Positions 46,437-58,425 of a DNA stretch of 64,000 nt are shown piece by piece. The DNA is from Ceratotherium simum simum (taxonomy: Eukaryota; Chordata; Mammalia; Perissodactyla; Rhinocerotidae): contig NW_004454170.1 of assembly GCF_000283155.1 (NCBI RefSeq), positions 16,928,759 through 16,992,758 of the forward strand, read 5' to 3'. Made by a program: the position numbers and the translations under genes. The notes beneath the pieces are model-generated. The model searched no databases. It was not told the DNA's origin and worked only from the letters and a program-made list of their open reading frames with translations. Positions within the stretch are counted from its first letter, which is position 1. Each line of letters starts with the position of its first letter.

Positions 46437-47009
46437 GGTAAAAAATGTTAGTTAATAAAATACTTGAGTTGTAATTTTTACTGTTCATTGACTATAGAAG
46501 TTGAAAGAATATTATTTTGCTTATATTTGTGTGTTTGAAGAATACAGCTTACTCAGTCACTGCTATGCTTACTGGCCTGATTCATTCAGATATTGTTTGT
46601 AGGAATTTAGAGTTTCTGTGAAATGTCAACAATTTATGATGGCTGGGATATGTAAATTTGATATAGCTCCAGGAAATACAAGGAGTGGAGTTAGAGGACC
46701 TCTAAGATCCCTCCTGGGCCTAAGATATAATGAATTGTCTGAGTTCATGTATACTAATAATAAGAGTATCCTTTGATTAGAAGAGCAATAAGATATAAGA
46801 CTTGTTTGAGGTATGTGTAATAATAATAGTATTGTTCTTTGATTATAAAAGCTGCACTATATAGAACATTTTGAGTTTCTTTTCAGGCATGTTGACTAGA
46901 TTTACATTGACTTTGCCTTTTTCTGCAGGAAACATTCCAAATATTTGAATCTTGCATTATCCTTTTCAAAGATCTTTTCTGTATATTGTGATTTGCTACT
47001 TATAACATG
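46437..47009. other. Unassigned, AT-rich
   Basis: No recognised feature. Confidence 0.4.
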
Positions 47010-47600
47010 TTGAATGAATGAATAACTGAACAAAGGAACACACTATTCATTTTTTTGTGCCCCGTGCTAGGGCTATAGTAGTGAAAAGTTGGACCAGCTG
47101 TCCCTGCCCTGATGGGTGCTTAATATTCTAGTAGGAGAGACTGACTCTAAGCAAGGATGGCATAGGAGTGCTAGGAAAGGGACATATCGACTCATCTAGA
47201 GGGCTAACTTCATCTAGGGGATTGCAAAGAGTTCCCTGAAGAACCTGAAACCTAAGCTGAGATGAGTTCATGGTTGCCAGATAAAGTGGGAAAATGGAGA
47301 TCATTTAGGCAGAGGGTTGGCACATTCTAAAGGTACAAGGATAGAGAGCAACATGTTGCTTTGGAAGGAAAACAAAATCCAATGGGTTGGACAAGAGAAT
47401 TTGAGGAGAGACCTAGGAGCTGTTAGGTGTGGAGGGCCCTGTTTGCCTAGTAAGGACACTGGATTCACCGGAGGGCGGTGTCACTGGAGGTTTTAAGCAA
47501 GTACATTAATCGTATTTATATTTTAAGAAAATGGAACTGGAATAAGGACAAGTGTCTCCTTTTGGTAGGAGCTGTGGATAAGAAGTAGAGCCGGAACTAG
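47010..47600 (-). mobile_element. L2 LINE, antisense, diverged
   Basis: 'tgccccgtgctagggctata', 'cctgatgggtgcttaatatt', 'gtgtggagggccctgtttgc' and 'gcctagtaaggacactgga' follow the complement of L2 with many changes. Confidence 0.65.
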
Positions 47601-47895
47601 GATGCAGCTCTCCAGGGGCCTGGCCCTTACTACCCTAAGTTCTCTGCTCTTTGTTGGCCTCAGACTAAAGTGAAAAAGGGAACTGGGTGTTAGAAGTGGA
47701 GCTTAAGAGCACAGCTGGCCCCCTTTCCCATCTTTCCCGGTACGATGCCATGTGCTGGAGAGAGAGGAGGGCTGACATCTTGCACGGACTCACAGCAGAC
47801 CCCTCTACAGAGGAACTGATCCTGTAGGGCTTACCCCCACAGCAAGACTTTTTAATCCTTTTCATTGATTTTTTCTAAAAATACTTTTTAGGCAA

Positions 47896-48680
47896 GAGCA
47901 AAAATTCCTCAAATCATGGGTTCCCACAAGGCCCACTTGGAATTCTGTAAAAGGGTAAATGTCACCTTGGAGAGTTGTAAAAGTCAATTGGTCTATTTCC
48001 AAAACACAGTGCCTAGGAGTAGTGAATAGGAAAGCAGAGGTGTTTTCTAGGACAGACAATTGGTTTTTTTTTTTTTCCCCAAAGCCCCAGTAGATAGTTG
48101 TATGTCATAGCTGCACATCCTTCTAGTTGTTGTATGTGGGACGCGGCCTCAGCATGGCCGGAGAAGCGGTGCGTCGGTGCGCGCCTGGGATCTGAACCGG
48201 GGCCGCCAGCAGCGGAGCACTCGCACTTAACTGCTAAGCCACGGGGCCGGGCCAGACAATTGGTTTTTGAAAGGAAAATAAAAAAAGAAGAAAAGAGGAA
48301 GGCATAAAATAGTTGTAGACATGTCACTTCTTGAAGTGCGCTCTATGCTCCTTGCTCCTGCTTCTTCAGATCCGCTGACTCCTGAACCCGCGGGAACTGG
48401 CCTTCTGTTCCTACTACTTGACTGACACTGCTCCTGCCCGGCTCACCACTCACTCCCTCTTGCAAACTCAGCAGCTTCTTTCTGGTGCTCATCAAAAACC
48501 GTTTGTCTGTCCTGGAAAACACCTCGGCTTTTCAAGTCACCAACCGTGGACACTGAGTTCTGGAAACAGACCAATTTTTATAACTCTCCAAGGTGACACT
48601 TACCCTTTTACAGAATTCCAAGGAGGCCTTATGGGAACCCATTACTTGACGGACTTTTGCTCTTTGCATTTTCATTCTAT
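47896..48680. repeat. Inverted duplication of an L2-derived segment
   Basis: The left arm (about 47896-48068) and right arm (about 48497-48680) are reverse complements at roughly 85% identity by eye. Shared blocks are 'cttggaattctgtaaaaggg', 'tgtcaccttggagagtt' and 'ggacagacaa' (complement on the right). The right arm lies in sense L2 sequence, so the left arm looks like an inverted copy of it. The arms are far more alike than two independent L2 copies would be. The spacer is about 0.43 kb, of which 0.2 kb is a later ERE and its TSD. Confidence 0.82.
48069..48253 (-). mobile_element. ERE SINE (TAGATAGTTG-tail type), antisense
   Basis: A perfect 15-bp TSD, agacaattggttttt, is at 48054-48068 and 48254-48268. 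The body is close to the subtype consensus, suggesting a fairly young copy. It sits at the inner edge of the left inverted arm. Confidence 0.94.
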
Positions 48681-49835
48681 TGACCTTCCTCTCCCTTGGT
48701 GGAGAAACTTTTGAAATTTTCTTCTCTATAGCTTCGGTGACACTCCTCATTCTGTGTTCTCCTTTTATTTTCCCATCTCTAGTTGATTTCTCTTGCTTTG
48801 CATCTCATTAAATGCTAATATTCCCTATGGTTCTAATTATAGTTTTTCCCTTTCACGTTTGCTAACTAATGTCCTCTATTTTCATGCATCGTTGACTGAT
48901 GATACTTAAATATCTATTTCTAGCTCCTACATCTTCTGGGCTCTAGACTTAGAGTGTCAATAACTGCCTATTGGATTTCTTCATCTGGATAACCTAAAAT
49001 TGTGTCATATTCCACGAGTCTAATTCCAAATTAATTATGCTCAAGTATCACCCTCATCCCCAGTAGAACTGCTACTCCTCTAGCCTTTTCTGTTTCATTT
49101 CATGGCACCATTACCTGTCCAGGTACCCATTCCAGAATCCCGGGATTCATCCTTGGACTCCTTCTTCTCCCTCACCTAAGAGCTCAGTATGTCATGAAGT
49201 CCTGTTAACTCTACATCCAAGATCCGTCTTCCCGCCACACTTCTCCATCACCCCTGACTTGCTGCTTTTAACCCAGGATTTCTCTATGCCAGTGCATTCC
49301 TCCCTCTTGCTACTAGTGATCACTTTTAAAGCACACATCTGATGCTCTCACTCCCCTCTTTTAAGTCTATGAGGTCTATGAAGTCTCTCCATCACCTCCA
49401 GAAAAAAGTGTCACCGCCCTGACTGAGGCACATAGGTTCAACCACAGTCTAGTCCCGGCTTATTTCTCAAGGGTCTGCCCACACACCCCTTCTGCTTGAA
49501 CACGCCCTTGGTGTCTCTGCATTCGCCCTTGCTGTTCTGCCATACCTCCATGGCTTGACCCTCTCTTCCCACCTAACAAACTCTTCTCCACTCTTCAAAG
49601 CTGTCACCTCTCACTGACTTTTCCTGATGCTCTTCTTCATACCCCAATAGAATAAATCATTTTCTTTGCTACGTCAGCGCTTTGTACATGCCTCTATTAT
49701 AGCAGTTATCGCATTGTTTTATGACTATTTGCCTTATTGTTTATCTCTTCCTCTTTCAGGGAGGGACCTTTCCTTATTCGTCACTGTAATCCCCAAGTGC
49801 CTGGCATATAGTCAGCACTCAATAGTGTATATGTT
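48497..49835 (+). mobile_element. L2 LINE, sense, long copy
   Basis: Covers ORF2 and UTR: 'attctattgaccttcctctc', 'gcttcggtgacactcctcat', 'gggattcatccttggactcc', 'cacatctgatgctctcactc', 'ctctattatagcagttatcg' and 'ctggcatatagtcagcactc'. At over 1.3 kb it is the longest sense L2 here. No frame survives. Confidence 0.82.
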
Positions 49836-50261
49836 TTAATGCTTCCTGGCTCTTTTGTTTCTGATCCCTTTCCAGTAAACTGATTAAAGGTGTCGACAAA
49901 GCCCAGCTCATGTTTTTCCCAGCTGAGCCTGTGTAAGTCACCAACTTGCAGGCCCTGAGAAACGGTAGGAAGAGTGGAAGATCAAGGGCCGGGAGAACAA
50001 AGGACACATTGAGGGTTTTCAGTAGGGGTGACTGGGATTGCGCCACCCCCGAGTGCTTGCTCAGAAAATAACAGTAATGCTTTATGGCCCCTTCCTGTCG
50101 TACACTTTCCAAATGTAGGCTAGCTGGTGTTAACGACTTCATGGTGAATGAGCCAAATGGCATATGTGTACGCTGGTGGGCATATTTTTGGTGATAGAGG
50201 GGAAGGTGTTATCTCTATTTGGGAGGTGGGAAGCACGGCTGGCATTGGATCCTCTAATGCA
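49836..50261. other. Unassigned stretch
   Basis: No recognised feature. Confidence 0.4.
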
Positions 50262-50568
50262 AGGTGGACCAACTTTTTCTGCAAAGGGCCAGACAGTGTT
50301 TTAAGCTTTGTGGGTCATGTGTAAAAGCAGCCATAGAAGATACACAAACAAATGAGCATGACTGTGTTCCAGAGAAACTTTGCTTATGGACACTGAAATG
50401 TGAATTTCACAAACTTTGCACGTGTTGCAAAATATTCTTCTTCTTTTTATTTTTATTTTTCCCAGCCATTTAAAAATGTGAAAAACATTCTTAGCTCTCA
50501 GGCCGCATGAAAGTAGGCACCAGGCAGGATTCGGCCCATGGACCATGGTTTGCTATCTCTGCTCTAGT
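50262..50568 (+). mobile_element. hAT-Charlie-type non-autonomous element
   Basis: 'ccaactttttctgcaaaggg', 'gtaaaagcagccatagaaga', 'gactgtgttccagagaaact' and 'attcggcccatggaccatgg' match a recalled hAT element with 'aaactttttctgtaaaggg' ends. It is expanded by about 100 bp of AT-rich sequence. Confidence 0.75.
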
Positions 50569-50689
50569 CCATTACTACACTACCCGGAGTAGCTTTATTA
50601 AGTGAAGCCATACGGAGAGTGTCGACCTCATGGTATGATCAGCGCAGCCTCACTCACTGAGGCCCAGGCTCTGTGCTTCAGCGCAGTAC

Positions 50690-50860
50690 AGTACTCCCTT
50701 GTTTGCTTCTTACAGCAACCCTGTGAGGGAGGAACTAGGATCATCCCTACTTTACACGTGATCAAACTGGTCACCCAGCTTGCAATTGTCAGAGTCAGGC
50801 TTTTGAAGGCCTGTCTGGTTCTGAGGTGCATGTTCTTACCACCATATCATACAACCTCCC
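50690..50860 (-). mobile_element. MIR SINE, antisense
   Basis: 'ttcttacagcaaccctgtga', 'catccctactttacacgtga', 'ctgtctggttctgaggtgc'. It underlies the longest open frame of the window (248 codons), which argues against that frame being a gene. Confidence 0.72.
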
Positions 50861-52205
50861 GTGGTAAAGTATCATTGCCGTGGAAATCGTATGTGATGGG
50901 TTATGTTTTTCAAGAACACAGACATTTTATCAAAGAGAGGTCAATTTTCCAAAAGAAAAATCGAGGACAAAGAAGACTGAAGGACAGATGTGGTCATATC
51001 CTGCTTTGGGAAGACTGGCTCAGAATTTCCCAAGACTTAATAACTGTTCTGAACATGTTATCTTGTTCTTTCTCCCAGGAGTTTGGAGGAATGCGGAGAC
51101 AATCTCCTCACTCGTCAGAAAGACCCTCCCTTCACTGCTTCCCACTACACTCCCTAACCCCCCTTCCCACCAACACACACACACACACACACTTCTTAGG
51201 TGTGCATTCCCCTGTAGGAATCACCCACCACACTTCTGTGCCTGCTCTTTCCTCCCCTCTGCTTCCATGGTTTCTCCTCCTTGGACACCCACCCACTCTG
51301 AGCCCAACGCTGAGGGGACCCAAGGGCCAGACCACAGTAGCAGAGTAATGGTGGTGGGGTGGAGTGGGGCTGGGCGCTCTCAGCTGCCCTCTTACACTTC
51401 TGAGAGGTCTACTCCAAGCTTTTCTTCTTCACTTCCACCCAGCCCCACCCTTCACATTCTCCCTGACCTCTCCAGCTAGTTCCAGCTCCAAGAACTGAGG
51501 TGTGACTGTCTCCCCTGCAGCAGGAGCTGCACGCTCTGGAGAAACAAGCTCCCATGGTTAGATGGTGATGGAGTTAAGTTGGGGTTGGAGGTAGGAGCTA
51601 GAGGTTGAGGGAGATAAGAGAAACACAAACACAAAAGGGAATTTAAAAGATCTGACAACGAGGAGACTGGGTTGGAGCCAGAGGAGGAGCTGAGCTGTCC
51701 CTGAGCTGACTTGAACCTTGCCTCCTCTCCCCGATTTTCTCCCAGCCCTTCTCTTCCCACCCTCAGGAGTCCTTGGAAATGTGCCAGCTCCTGAACAAGG
51801 CGGTTTCAATTCTTATTAGAAATCCCCTCTGGGCCCCTTTGCTTCATTCCTCTCCTACTCCTGATCTCTTCCCTTTCCCATATTGCTAACGAATCTTTCT
51901 GGAGCAAGCTCTGGGGTGGGTCGGGGGTTGGGCACAGCTGTGGAGCCACTGGTGGCCTCTAGGCCTATCTCTGAGCTTAGTTCCTACAGACCTACGTGCC
52001 TGAACTACCTCTACTTTGTGGCTTTCAACTCACCTTCTGCCCTCAGATAAGGGTAATGGCCTTCGCCAGGCACTGTGCTGGACAACAGGAAGGAGGGCCA
52101 GGCCATGGGTAGGAAGATCTGAAGGCCTTCATGCTCAGGTCACTCAGCCTTCATCTGGGCTTCTTGATGAGACTGACTCAGGGCAAGGCGATCTACGTTT
52201 GAAAA
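50861..52205. other. Unassigned, includes (CA)10
   Basis: A perfect (AC)n run lies at 51173-51192. Otherwise no repeat or exon is recognised. Open frames are pyrimidine-rich and overlap on both strands. Confidence 0.4.
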
Positions 52206-52565
52206 ACAAATTTAGAAATTTATTCCTCCCATCCACCATTACTAGAGTCACATTTGCTCATGGTAAATATCTTGGACAGCACAGAAACATACAGAAAAAA
52301 AGAAAGCAAAGATCACCCATAATTCCACAGCCTAGAGAAAACTTCTGGCATTTTGATGTATTTGCTTTTACTCTTTGTTCAATGCCTATCTTTGTCTCTA
52401 TCTCTGCCTATAACACATAGTATCTACCATTTAATAACCTGTTTTTTTTTTAAATTGGCATTCTCTTTTGAGTATTTCCCCATTAAAAATTCTTCCACAG
52501 CAATGATCAACATTTAATGAATAGATATTTGCCTTCCAAGACTAAGACAGTGTTCTTATCCAGGA
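52206..52565 (-). mobile_element. L1M-type LINE fragment, antisense
   Basis: 'aagatcacccataattccac', 'ggcattttgatgtatttgc', 'ccatttaataacctgtttt' and 'gagtatttccccattaaaa' follow an old L1 3' fragment in complement. Confidence 0.6.
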
Positions 52566-53670
52566 ATTAGTTTTGAATTAGCATTGACGACATTAACATC
52601 CTCACTCAACACTATGTATGCACACACTTGTCCTGTCAGAAAGTTTATCAGGAAGGCAGGCAGATTGAAAACCCCTTACTATGAGGGCCAGGCTCTCCAG
52701 ATGGGATCTTGGGGTGGGGTGGGAGGCTGGGCGTAGGAGGCGGGCACAGGGGGATTGTTCACAGCTGCTCATTCCCCCTCTTGAAGTCTCCACCTCTGAC
52801 CAGAGAGCTTCCTCTGGGACTGAGTGTGAACCAGTTACCTGACAGCTGGGACCATGGCTCAGAACTCTGTGGGTGTACGTTTTGATGCTTAGGCAAGCAA
52901 AGTGATTCAACATGAACTCTGCCAACACAAGACTGGATCAGACGAGGGAGCCTTGTGTTTTCCTGGGAGTGCCCATATTATCCTCCCACCTTGTGATCTG
53001 CTTTCCTGGTTCCCTGGGTTGGCTTCAGTCTGGCACATACTCTAGAACAGATGTACCCTTTCTGCGGAGATGTTGGCCAGCACAGCCCCAAAGGTCACCG
53101 ACACAACCTATGTGTCCAGTCCCTCAGGGGCGCAGTTCTTGGTAATGTTATGGGTTCCTTCGGGCTAGCACAGGGCAGAAGAACGGGGTGTAGGTGGGAA
53201 GGAAGCCAACAGCAGCTGTGAGCCCACCTCAAAGAAACCTGACACAAGCTGCAAGGGAGAGTTCCCAAGGAATGGCTCTGAGGGGCAAGTTTCTCAGCTT
53301 TGAGAGCCAGCAGCTGGCCTCTGCAGTGACTGACGGCACTGGTAGTAGGAAAGAAGTGAGAAGAAAAATGAGGGCAGAGATGAAGGGATAGGAGCAAGGC
53401 CTGATTGCCCAAGAGGCTGACTATCATGCTGGGACATGCAGAAAACAAGGGAACCACCAATTCTTAAAAAATAGAATTTAATATTTAATATTTCATAGAG
53501 AGCATTTGTGTATTGACTGTGGGTGGGTAAGGTGGAGAAGGGGAGAGTAATTAGGGCCTCAATTATTTTTAGTGATTAGGACCTCAACAGGTCCTGATCA
53601 GGCAGGAAGGAGATGGGAAAGGAGGGAAAAGGGAAAGTTGAAGGATAAAAAGAGAGAAAGAAAAGCAAGT
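52566..53670. other. Unassigned stretch
   Basis: No recognised repeat or exon. Open frames of 77-121 codons have no motif. Confidence 0.4.
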
Positions 53671-53790
53671 GTGGTATCCATTTACTAATATGTATTAAGT
53701 GTCTACTATGTCATAGGCTCTGTGCTAGAAACTGGGAATATAGAATTAAAACTTCCAAGCCCTGCCTTCAAGGAATGGTATGCCATAGAA
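53671..53790 (-). mobile_element. L2 LINE 3' end, antisense
   Basis: 'taagtgtctactatgtcata', 'ggctctgtgctagaaactgg' and 'caagccctgccttcaagga' are the complement of the L2 terminus. Confidence 0.72.
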
Positions 53791-54559
53791 AATTTGTTCC
53801 CTAAAGCCCCGTCCTAGTGATTGCTCATAAAGACTTTCATTGTTTGGATCACCCAGCTGGTCCTAGGCTTGAGTCACGTGGAGTCAGAGGCTGGGTACAG
53901 ATTTTTGGGGTCCAGATACCATACTGGTCATATCCAGTGGGCTGGTTCCCTAGCCGCCATTCCTTTCCAGCTGCCTGCTCTTCAGGAGGAAACCTAGTCT
54001 CCATCTTTAGATGGAACGTGTTCTAGAACCTTGGGGAGGGGCTACAACTCTATAAGGCAAATCAAACAAATGTCTTGTATCTTCATTTAAATAGAGTCTG
54101 GCATGTTCATCATTCATTCATTCATTCATTTGTTTATTCAATTTTCAAACCTAGAAGTTACACCTTATTCCTATAGTCATGATTACAAAGGATATATCTA
54201 GCCATTTCTTTTCCTTAGCACTTTAAAACACAAGGAAAACTGTTATGACAGCCTCTTTCTGTGGCATTAACTATTTTGGAAACAAGTTGGACCTTATACC
54301 AGATTAAGAAGGGAGGTAGAACCATTCTTGAATCTCTTAAAACAGGGGACTATACGGCTTCAAGGTGAACCCCCCGGTTGAGAGTTGGGGACGGATCTGG
54401 GAAACCTGCTTGGAGCTTCTTTTTCTTGGCTTTGATTGGCATCAAATGGCTCATTACCTGGGCAGAATCACTGAAGGTGTTTGTGTGATGCTACTGAATC
54501 AATGCTCTACGCCTTCAGCTGCCTTTACCATCAAAGACCCTTGGGACACCATGCTGCTG
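53791..54559. other. Unassigned, with (TTCA)n
   Basis: A (ATTC)n run at about 54,111-54,130 may be an L2 tail remnant. Otherwise nothing. Confidence 0.4.
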
Positions 54560-54960
54560 TCATGCAAGGCCTGAGTTACAGAGCTGAAGAGGATGCATTC
54601 CCTGCCCTCAGGTTGCTTACAACCTAAGAGAGGAGGCAGAAGGGTAAACAATTGATTGGATTGTGAAGCAGAATAAAGTGAGTCTTAAATTGTGGAAGAG
54701 GCAGTGAGTTGTGAGGACTCAGAAGTGAGGACATTCAATCTTTTTATAGGGTAGGATTATAGAAAACTTCATGGAAAGGGTATTCACTTCAGATGGGAAC
54801 TCAAGGATAAGTAAGACTTCACAGGTAGAAAAGATGGAAGAACGTTTTCCAGGCTAAAGGAATTGTAAGGGAATTACATGGAAATATGAAAGCACGTGAT
54901 GGGTTCCAGGAAAAGCAACTCTTGAGAGGTGGTTTGAAGGGAGGGGAATGCATGGAGTGA
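54560..54960 (-). mobile_element. L2 LINE part, antisense
   Basis: 'tgcattccctgccctcaggt', 'tgcttacaacctaagagagg', 'cacttcagatgggaactcaa' and 'aacgttttccaggctaaag' fit the complement of L2. Confidence 0.7.
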
Positions 54961-55054
54961 TGAACTGAAAGTCATGGGAAAGGCATCTGAGAGACCCACA
55001 GGAAGAAAGTCAGCAACCTTCCCACGGTGCTCAGGTGGGAGACAGTGCGGCACC

Positions 55055-55275
55055 GTCGGAAGAGCATGGTATTCCAACTCAGGAACACCAGAGTTTGCCT
55101 CTCAGCTCTATCTCATTATTGCTGACTGACCTTGAACAAATTATCTAACATCTTTGATCCTTGTTTTCATAATAATAAATTGAAGATAATTTTCTTACCT
55201 CTCAGACTGGTTTAAGTGATATAATGTTCAGAAAGTGCCAAACAAATGCACACAATAGACCCTCATTCAATATAG
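55055..55275 (+). mobile_element. MIR SINE
   Basis: 'cagtgcggcaccgtcggaag', 'tgactgaccttgaacaaatt', 'cttacctctcagactggttt', 'gaaagtgccaaacaaatgc'. Confidence 0.65.
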
Positions 55276-55339
55276 CCCCTTCTCTTATGCCCTAAGGTGG
55301 AATAAATTAGGAAGTGTAGTTGTGCATCAAAAGGTTTTC

Positions 55340-55890
55340 TATACTGTCATTCATTTTACAAATAATTATTGACCACCTACTCTGTGTTAGGTCCTGTGCT
55401 AGGTGATGCAGGATATCCAAGAGGCAAGCTCTCAAAGAGAGAATAATACAGTCAGGGGGATGACACGCAAAGAGGTCAAAGGTTAGGTAGTAGTCTGAGA
55501 TAACAAGCCCAGAGCCATCACAAGGCTGTCTGCAACTGATGAGCAAACCACTGTCCAGACAATGAGCGCTGCGTGTGAAGTGCTGGTGGACACAGAGCAG
55601 GGTGAGGTCACTGAGGGCTGGTGGGGGTGGGGGCTGGCTAGAAAAGTGTCAAGGAACAGGAGAAATGTGAGCCAGACCTCAAACATGGTTTTAGCATTTG
55701 GAGAAGCAAAGAGAAAAGGAAGAATTGTGCTAAGTGTTAAAAAAAACCGGCCATGGAGCAAGGTGAGCTGAGGGTATAGTCTGGTTTGATTGTAGAGGAG
55801 GGCTTCTGGGAGGTAAGGCTGAGAGGCAGGTTGAGGCCAGATTAGGAAAAGCACTGGAAGGCAGGCTAGGGACTTCAAGTTCCATTCTAG
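55340..55890 (-). mobile_element. L2 LINE 3' part, antisense
   Basis: 'ttgaccacctactctgtgtt', 'ggtcctgtgctaggtgatgc', then 'tttgattgtagaggagggct' and 'ttccattctaggcaatatct'. Matches weaken to the right. Confidence 0.65.
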
Positions 55891-57090
55891 GCAATATCTT
55901 TTTCATTGTGTGCTCTAAGCCACACTGATCTGTCCCCACCCACACATTGCATTTTTCTTATTCCACTTATTCTCCAGTATTTATATATTGCCATGTATAT
56001 TTTCTCTGTTGTATATATGTGTCACACTGTGCCCTAAGCAAGGTTGTACATTTCATAGGCCAGGTCACAGAAAGATTTCCTAACTTGATATGACTCAGTG
56101 TGGAGCACACCTTTGAAGCTGAGAGGTAAAGAAGGTTGGGGATACCCATGGAGAAGCTGGGATCGTACTGTTGTGACAGCTTGTACCATAGTAAGTCCCA
56201 GCCACTGCACAGACACCATGATCAGCACATCTGAAGTCTCTCCAATGTTGATTTTAGCCAGGATGGCTCTTGGTGTTGCCCTGACTGTTTGGACCTCTGA
56301 TTTGAGCAATGTCTCCATAGACCATATCTGATGAACTTGCCATTCATTAATACAGAATCCTCAAATATTAGTGGAGAGGACACTTTTCTGCTGAAGAGTT
56401 TTAGACCTTCCAGATTCTTTAGGGTTTTGCCTGGTTGAGCTCCTTGACTTTCCTGAAAAATCAAACTAAAATCTCACATCTAACAAGAGAGCTGCTGTGT
56501 GTCCCTAACCTCTTTCCCTCTCCAGACCCCTGTCTTTTGATATTCCCAGCCATCATTTCTCAGCTTAATCCTGAGGAGGAAATCAACCAGGAGCCTTGGG
56601 AATCAGGTGACCAGGGGCAGAAAGCAAGAACTGGTTTGAGCAAACACAGCCAGCCTGGATGTTTGCTTTGGTTTAAAGAGTTACTGGGGCTGGTATACCA
56701 ACCTTTTGTTTTGCAGGGAGCTTTACTTTCCTGGTAAATAGCTGTTTTTGAGTAACAATTTCTCCATGTGACCAGTCAAACAGATTCCTAAAATAGACCT
56801 GACTTTCTTCTCTGTCCTCAGCCAGGATGGCAACAGTGAAACCTGGGCCATTGGTCCCACTTACATGCCAGGACAAAGGCCAGTCAGGAGTGTGTGTGTT
56901 CCTTATCGCCCCAGGGCACAGCGGTTCGTTCATCTTGCTGCCTCTTGAAGCCATAGCCTTTGGTGGCCCTGACCACCGCTAAGTGGTAGAGACCTCACAT
57001 CAGTGTCTGCTGCCCCAGACACTGCTAGAGACCCTCACAGAGGGGCATGAGCATGTATGGTCTCAGCGACCTGGAGTAGATTATTTTGAT
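55891..57090. other. Unassigned 1.2 kb
   Basis: No repeat recognised. On the minus strand the stretches 56,034-56,318 and 56,673-56,954 hold open frames of 94 and 93 codons. Their composition looks somewhat protein-like, but I recognise no family and see no splice structure or poly(A) tail. Confidence 0.35.
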
Positions 57091-57100
57091 TCTACAGACA

Positions 57101-57371
57101 CTTTTTTTTTTTTTAAGTAGCACTTTTATTTTTTATTTATTTTATTTCGTGAGGAAGATCAGCCCTGAGCTAACATCCATGCCAATCCTCCTCTTTTTGC
57201 TGAGGAAGACTGGCCCTGAGCTAACATCTGTGCCCATCTTCCTTCACTTTATATGGGACGCCGCCACAGCACAGCCTGACAAGCGGTGTGTCGGTGTGCG
57301 CCCGAGATCTGAACCTGGGCCGCCAGCAGCGGAGCGCGTGCACTTAACCGCTATGCCATGGGGCCGGCCCC
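57101..57371 (-). mobile_element. ERE SINE (ERE1 type), antisense, tail repeat nearby
   Basis: A perfect 10-bp TSD, tctacagaca, is at 57091-57100 and 57372-57381. After the right copy the target sequence recurs twice more ('tttttacagacat', 'tttctacagacat' to about 57410), so the site became a short tandem repeat. Confidence 0.92.
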
Positions 57372-57659
57372 TCTACAGACATTTTTTACAGACATTTTCT
57401 ACAGACATTTCCAGTCCCATATTCACCCCAATCCCAGGCTAGCTGCCCTTGCTTGAAAGTGACTGGAAAGAGGACATACCTGGTGGTTCCTATAAGGAAA
57501 AAGGGCAAAATCTCCCCTTCCCAACAGGAGCCTGCTCATGCTATTGGGGGTTAGGGGGAGTCTTGTAGGTAGTTTGTTGATTTCATCATACCTTAGCCCT
57601 CAAGGTCCAGGAGATGCCAACTATTCTTAGCTTATTTTCTCTTTCCTTCTCCCCTTACA

Positions 57660-58125
57660 CATATGTTCACTGGAGTTAGACTGGCTCTTCACGGACACCC
57701 CCAAGTCACATACATATTTGCACCTTGTACCCGTTGTCTCCTCTGGCCTATGTTCCCCGTATTCACGCTGTTCTTTTCTCCTGATAAGTCCTTCCCTTTC
57801 CTCTGTATCTATTCAAATCCTTCCCACCCTTCAAGGTCCAATCCAAAACCACTTCCTCCATACAGCCTCCCCAGAATGTTTCCTCCTCTTTCTTCGCAAT
57901 TGACCCTGGTTCTTGTCTCCTTGTGTTATAAATGCCCACAGAGTCTGTGAACTCTGGGAGGGCAGAGACCACGTTAGATTCTTTTCATGTTTTGCCCACA
58001 TTACCTAAAATAGCTCTCATTCTCGAGATCACTTATCTCCCCTTTATCATCCATTTCTGAAGTGCCCATAGCTACTTGTACAAAGTCAGTGATTGATAAA
58101 TGCTTGTTGATTGGTTGATTTACCT
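57660..58125 (+). mobile_element. L2 LINE 3' part, sense
   Basis: 'tattcaaatccttcccaccc', 'cacttcctccatacagcctc', 'gaactctgggagggcagaga' and 'gataaatgcttgttgattgg' follow the L2 3' end. Confidence 0.8.
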
Positions 58126-58317
58126 AGAGTTTACATTAATGAGAAGAAAATAATCATTAAAGTGACAAAAGGCTCAGCGTGATCCCTGAGCCTTATTTTG
58201 GATCCTTGAAAATGAGCATGTCTAAACACATAATAGCCTTTGCGTGCATTTCTTTTTCGTTTAGTTGCTGACCAAGGGAATCTGACTCTAGCCTCTCTTA
58301 TGTTTAGTTAGAACAAT

Positions 58318-58425
58318 TCAAATTAGTAAACATTAAGTGAGCATCTGCCAAGTGCACTTAGCAGTTTCCACTGTGCTGGATCCTGGTAATGGGCCCTGAG
58401 GCCCTGCTCTTGAAGAAGAGAGTCA
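58318..58425 (-). mobile_element. L2 LINE 3' end, antisense
   Basis: 'gtgagcatctgccaagtgca' followed by 'cactgtgctggatcctggta' is the complement of the L2 terminus, diverged. Confidence 0.5.

Noticed and set aside
50602..51348. Longest open frame of the window, 248 codons, plus strand
   Set aside because: Its start region overlaps an antisense MIR and its end runs through an (AC)n-derived Thr-His stretch. No domain or family is recognisable, and an overlapping 199-codon frame exists in another phase.
56034..56954. Possible processed pseudogene on the minus strand
   Set aside because: Two frames of 93-94 codons look mildly protein-like, but I could match no known protein and saw no poly(A) tail, TSD or joined frame.
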